Positions 13,024-14,824 of a stretch of 14,824 nt of DNA are shown here, one piece after another (positions within the stretch are counted from its first letter, which is position 1; every line of letters starts with the position of its first letter). The translations under genes and the position numbers were made by a program. This stretch comes from Bacillota bacterium (lineage in GTDB: Bacteria; Bacillota; Clostridia; Peptostreptococcales; Anaerovoracaceae): the NCBI GenBank assembly GCA_016302545.1, contig JAEDNK010000035.1, positions 1 to 14,824 on the forward strand. Direction: 5' to 3'. Under the pieces are notes generated by a model. The model did not search any database. It saw only the letters and a program-made list of their open reading frames with translations, and was not told the origin of the DNA.

Positions 13024-14448
13024 ATGGGAGGATTTTTCGGTGCGGCATCAAAAAGTGACTGCATGATCGATGTCTTCTTCGGAGTAGACTATCATTCACA
13101 TCTTGGAACCCGTCGCGGCGGACTGGCCGCTTTTGACGATGAAATCGGTCTTCAGAGAGAGATTCACAACATTGAGAATTCACCATTCCGTACAAAATTT
13201 GAAAATATATTCGACGAGATGCAGGGGCGTTCAGCCATCGGCTGTATAAGTGATTCTGATCCTCAGCCTCTGCTCATACGTTCAAATCTGGGAACCTATG
13301 CAATCTGTATAATCGGACGCATCAACAATGCGGAAGCTCTGATCGGGAATTACCTTTCCTACAGCGGCGGACATTTTGGCGCTATGACAGGAGGCAGAAT
13401 AAACTCCACTGAGCTGGTTGCTGCACTGATAAACCAGAAGAGTGATTTCGTGGAGGGAATAAAATTTGCTCAGAAGCAGATTGAAGGTTCTGCATCCATA
13501 CTTATACTGAGGGATGATGGAAGCATTATAGCGGCCAGAGACAGACTGGGACGCATTCCGGTACTCATCGGAAAAGGTGAGGATGGACACTGTGTGTCCT
13601 TCGAATCCTTTGCATACAAGAAGCTGGGATATGCTGATGAAAAAGAACTGGGCCCGGGCGAGATAGTTGAAATTACCGCTGAAAAGGTTACACAGCTTGC
13701 AGAGCCGGAAAAGGAAATGAAGATATGTGCTTTCCTCTGGTCATATTACGGTTACCCTACTTCAAACTACGAGGGAATAAATGTTGAAGCCATGCGTTAC
13801 CGCAACGGTGAAATCATGGCCCGCCATGACATGAAAGTAAAGAACGCAGAGGGTCTGGATTATGTAGGAGGAGTGCCTGATTCCGGAACACCTCACGCCA
13901 TCGGATATGCAAACGAAAGCGGCGTACCTTTTGCCAGACCTTTCATCAAATATACTCCTACTTGGCCGAGAAGCTTTATGCCGACCAACCAGAAGGAGCG
14001 AGACAAGGTAGCAAAGATGAAGCAGATACCTGTTCACGAGCTCATTGAGGACAAAAATCTGCTCTTTGTTGATGACTCCATCGTTCGCGGCACTCAGCTC
14101 AGAGAGACTGTCGAGTTCCTCTATGACAACGGTGCCAGGGCTGTCCATATGCGCTCAGCCTGTCCGCCGATTATGTACGGCTGCAAGTATCTGAACTTCT
14201 CCAGCAGCGAAAGTGAAATGGAACTCCTTTCCAGAAAGGTTATAATGGAGCTGGAAGGGGAAGAAGGCATGAACCATCTTGATGAGTACAGCGATACTCA
14301 TACAGAAAGAGGGCAGGCTCTCAGAAAGGCAATTGCGGAAAACTTCAACTTCGCATCTTTGGAATTCCAGTCTCTCGAAGGACTTGTAGAAGCGATCGGA
14401 ATAGAGCCTTGCAAGCTCTGCACCTATTGCTGGAACGGAAAGGAATAA
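13024..14448 (+). CDS. purF: PurF-like amidophosphoribosyltransferase lacking the N-terminal nucleophile
   Basis: Expected role: transfer ammonia, normally from glutamine, onto PRPP to give phosphoribosylamine, the first step of purine synthesis. The 474-residue product has an N-terminal class II amidotransferase-like domain and a C-terminal phosphoribosyltransferase domain with the PRPP loop VDDSIVRGT (349-357, D350-D351). It starts MGGFFGAASKSDC, so Gly2 stands where active PurF has Cys1, and the oxyanion Asn-Gly pair appears as GRINN. Cys235, Cys387 and Cys466/Cys469 align with the four Fe-S ligand cysteines of Bacillus PurF, with an additional Cys463. The start is firm: AAGGAGGA (13007-13014) lies right after the purC stop. 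It may use free ammonia or a relocated nucleophile such as Cys13. Similar MGGFFG proteins exist in other anaerobes to my knowledge. Confidence 0.85.
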   Translation: MGGFFGAASKSDCMIDVFFGVDYHSHLGTRRGGLAAFDDEIGLQREIHNIENSPFRTKFENIFDEMQGRSAIGCISDSDPQPLLIRSNLGTYAICIIGRINNAEALIGNYLSYSGGHFGAMTGGRINSTELVAALINQKSDFVEGIKFAQKQIEGSASILILRDDGSIIAARDRLGRIPVLIGKGEDGHCVSFESFAYKKLGYADEKELGPGEIVEITAEKVTQLAEPEKEMKICAFLWSYYGYPTSNYEGINVEAMRYRNGEIMARHDMKVKNAEGLDYVGGVPDSGTPHAIGYANESGVPFARPFIKYTPTWPRSFMPTNQKERDKVAKMKQIPVHELIEDKNLLFVDDSIVRGTQLRETVEFLYDNGARAVHMRSACPPIMYGCKYLNFSSSESEMELLSRKVIMELEGEEGMNHLDEYSDTHTERGQALRKAIAENFNFASLEFQSLEGLVEAIGIEPCKLCTYCWNGKE

Positions 14449-14453
14449 GTGTT

Positions 14454-14824
14454 ATGAACAATAAATCAAAATCAGACAGCTATGCAGCTGCAGGCGTTGA
14501 TATTACAGCAGGCTACAAAGCGGTAGAGTTGATGAAGGAACATATTGCAAAGACTATGACATCCGGCGTATGCTCTGATGTGGGCGGCTTCGGCGGTCTT
14601 TTCGAGCTGGACATTACAGGAATGACACGTCCTGTACTGGTAAGCGGAACCGACGGTGTGGGAACCAAGCTTAAACTTGCTTTCCTCATGGACAAGCATG
14701 ATACAGTGGGCATCGACTGCGTAGCAATGTGCGTAAACGACATCATCTGCGTAGGCGCAAAGCCTCTGTTCTTCCTGGACTACATCGCCTGCGGCAAGAA
14801 TGTGCCGGAAAAAATCGCTCAGAT
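14454..14824 (+). CDS. purM: Phosphoribosylformylglycinamidine cyclo-ligase (AIR synthetase), 3' end outside window
   Basis: ATP-dependent ring closure of FGAM to AIR, the substrate of PurE. The first 123 codons are visible. They show the YAAAGVDITAGYKAVE start motif (about residues 10-25), GGFGGLFEL (44-52) and the ATP-binding SGTDGVGTK (64-72), followed by CVNDIICVGAKPLFFLDYIA. The ATG at 14454 lies 5 bp after the purF stop, with AAAGGAA upstream, so the genes are in one operon. The frame runs open to the last base of the window, so the C-terminal two thirds are missing. Confidence 0.93.
   Translation, partial: MNNKSKSDSYAAAGVDITAGYKAVELMKEHIAKTMTSGVCSDVGGFGGLFELDITGMTRPVLVSGTDGVGTKLKLAFLMDKHDTVGIDCVAMCVNDIICVGAKPLFFLDYIACGKNVPEKIAQ

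Overview
The window reads as a chromosome segment from an anaerobic member of the Firmicutes, probably class Clostridia. The supports are a PyrR-type attenuator, a two-subunit (PyrD/PyrK) dihydroorotate dehydrogenase, a pyrBI pair, a ZTP riboswitch in front of purE, and strong AGGAGG ribosome binding sites. The species cannot be named from sequence alone. No tRNA, rRNA, CRISPR array, integrase or transposase was found.

Region 1 (1-2045) holds the 3' part of a MATE-family efflux transporter on the plus strand. A convergent UPF0126/TRIC-like membrane protein gene follows on the minus strand, and its 3' end overlaps the transporter gene by 17 bp. The UPF0126 promoter and the pyr promoter are divergent.

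Region 2 (2072-7920) is a complete pyrimidine operon: promoter, PyrR-dependent attenuator, pyrC-pyrK-pyrD-pyrF-pyrE-pyrB-pyrI, terminator. It supplies every step from carbamoyl phosphate plus aspartate to UMP. The carbamoyl-phosphate synthase genes and pyrR are not in the window. The first four genes are translationally coupled by small overlaps.

Region 3 (7875-11350) looks like an accessory cassette between the pyr and pur operons. It is bracketed by two almost identical direct repeats of about 87 bp, each carrying the same terminator. On the minus strand are an ECF sigma factor and a membrane-anchored DUF4367-type anti-sigma protein. Divergent from them are three plus-strand genes: a small secreted protein, a 374-residue secreted protein of unknown function and a 67-residue two-helix membrane protein. 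The plus-strand genes are visibly more AT-rich than the flanking operons. This is the most novel part of the window.

Region 4 (11572-14824) is the start of a purine operon: promoter, ZTP (pfl) riboswitch with an overlapping terminator, then purE-purC-purF and a 3'-truncated purM. PurF lacks the N-terminal nucleophilic cysteine of ordinary glutamine amidotransferases but keeps its PRPP loop and four cysteines matching the Fe-S ligands. PurC and PurE also carry variant motifs.

The two nucleotide operons sit under two different RNA switches, one reading UMP/UTP through PyrR and one reading ZTP directly. The intergenic DNA that once probably joined them appears duplicated on both sides of the sigma-factor cassette.
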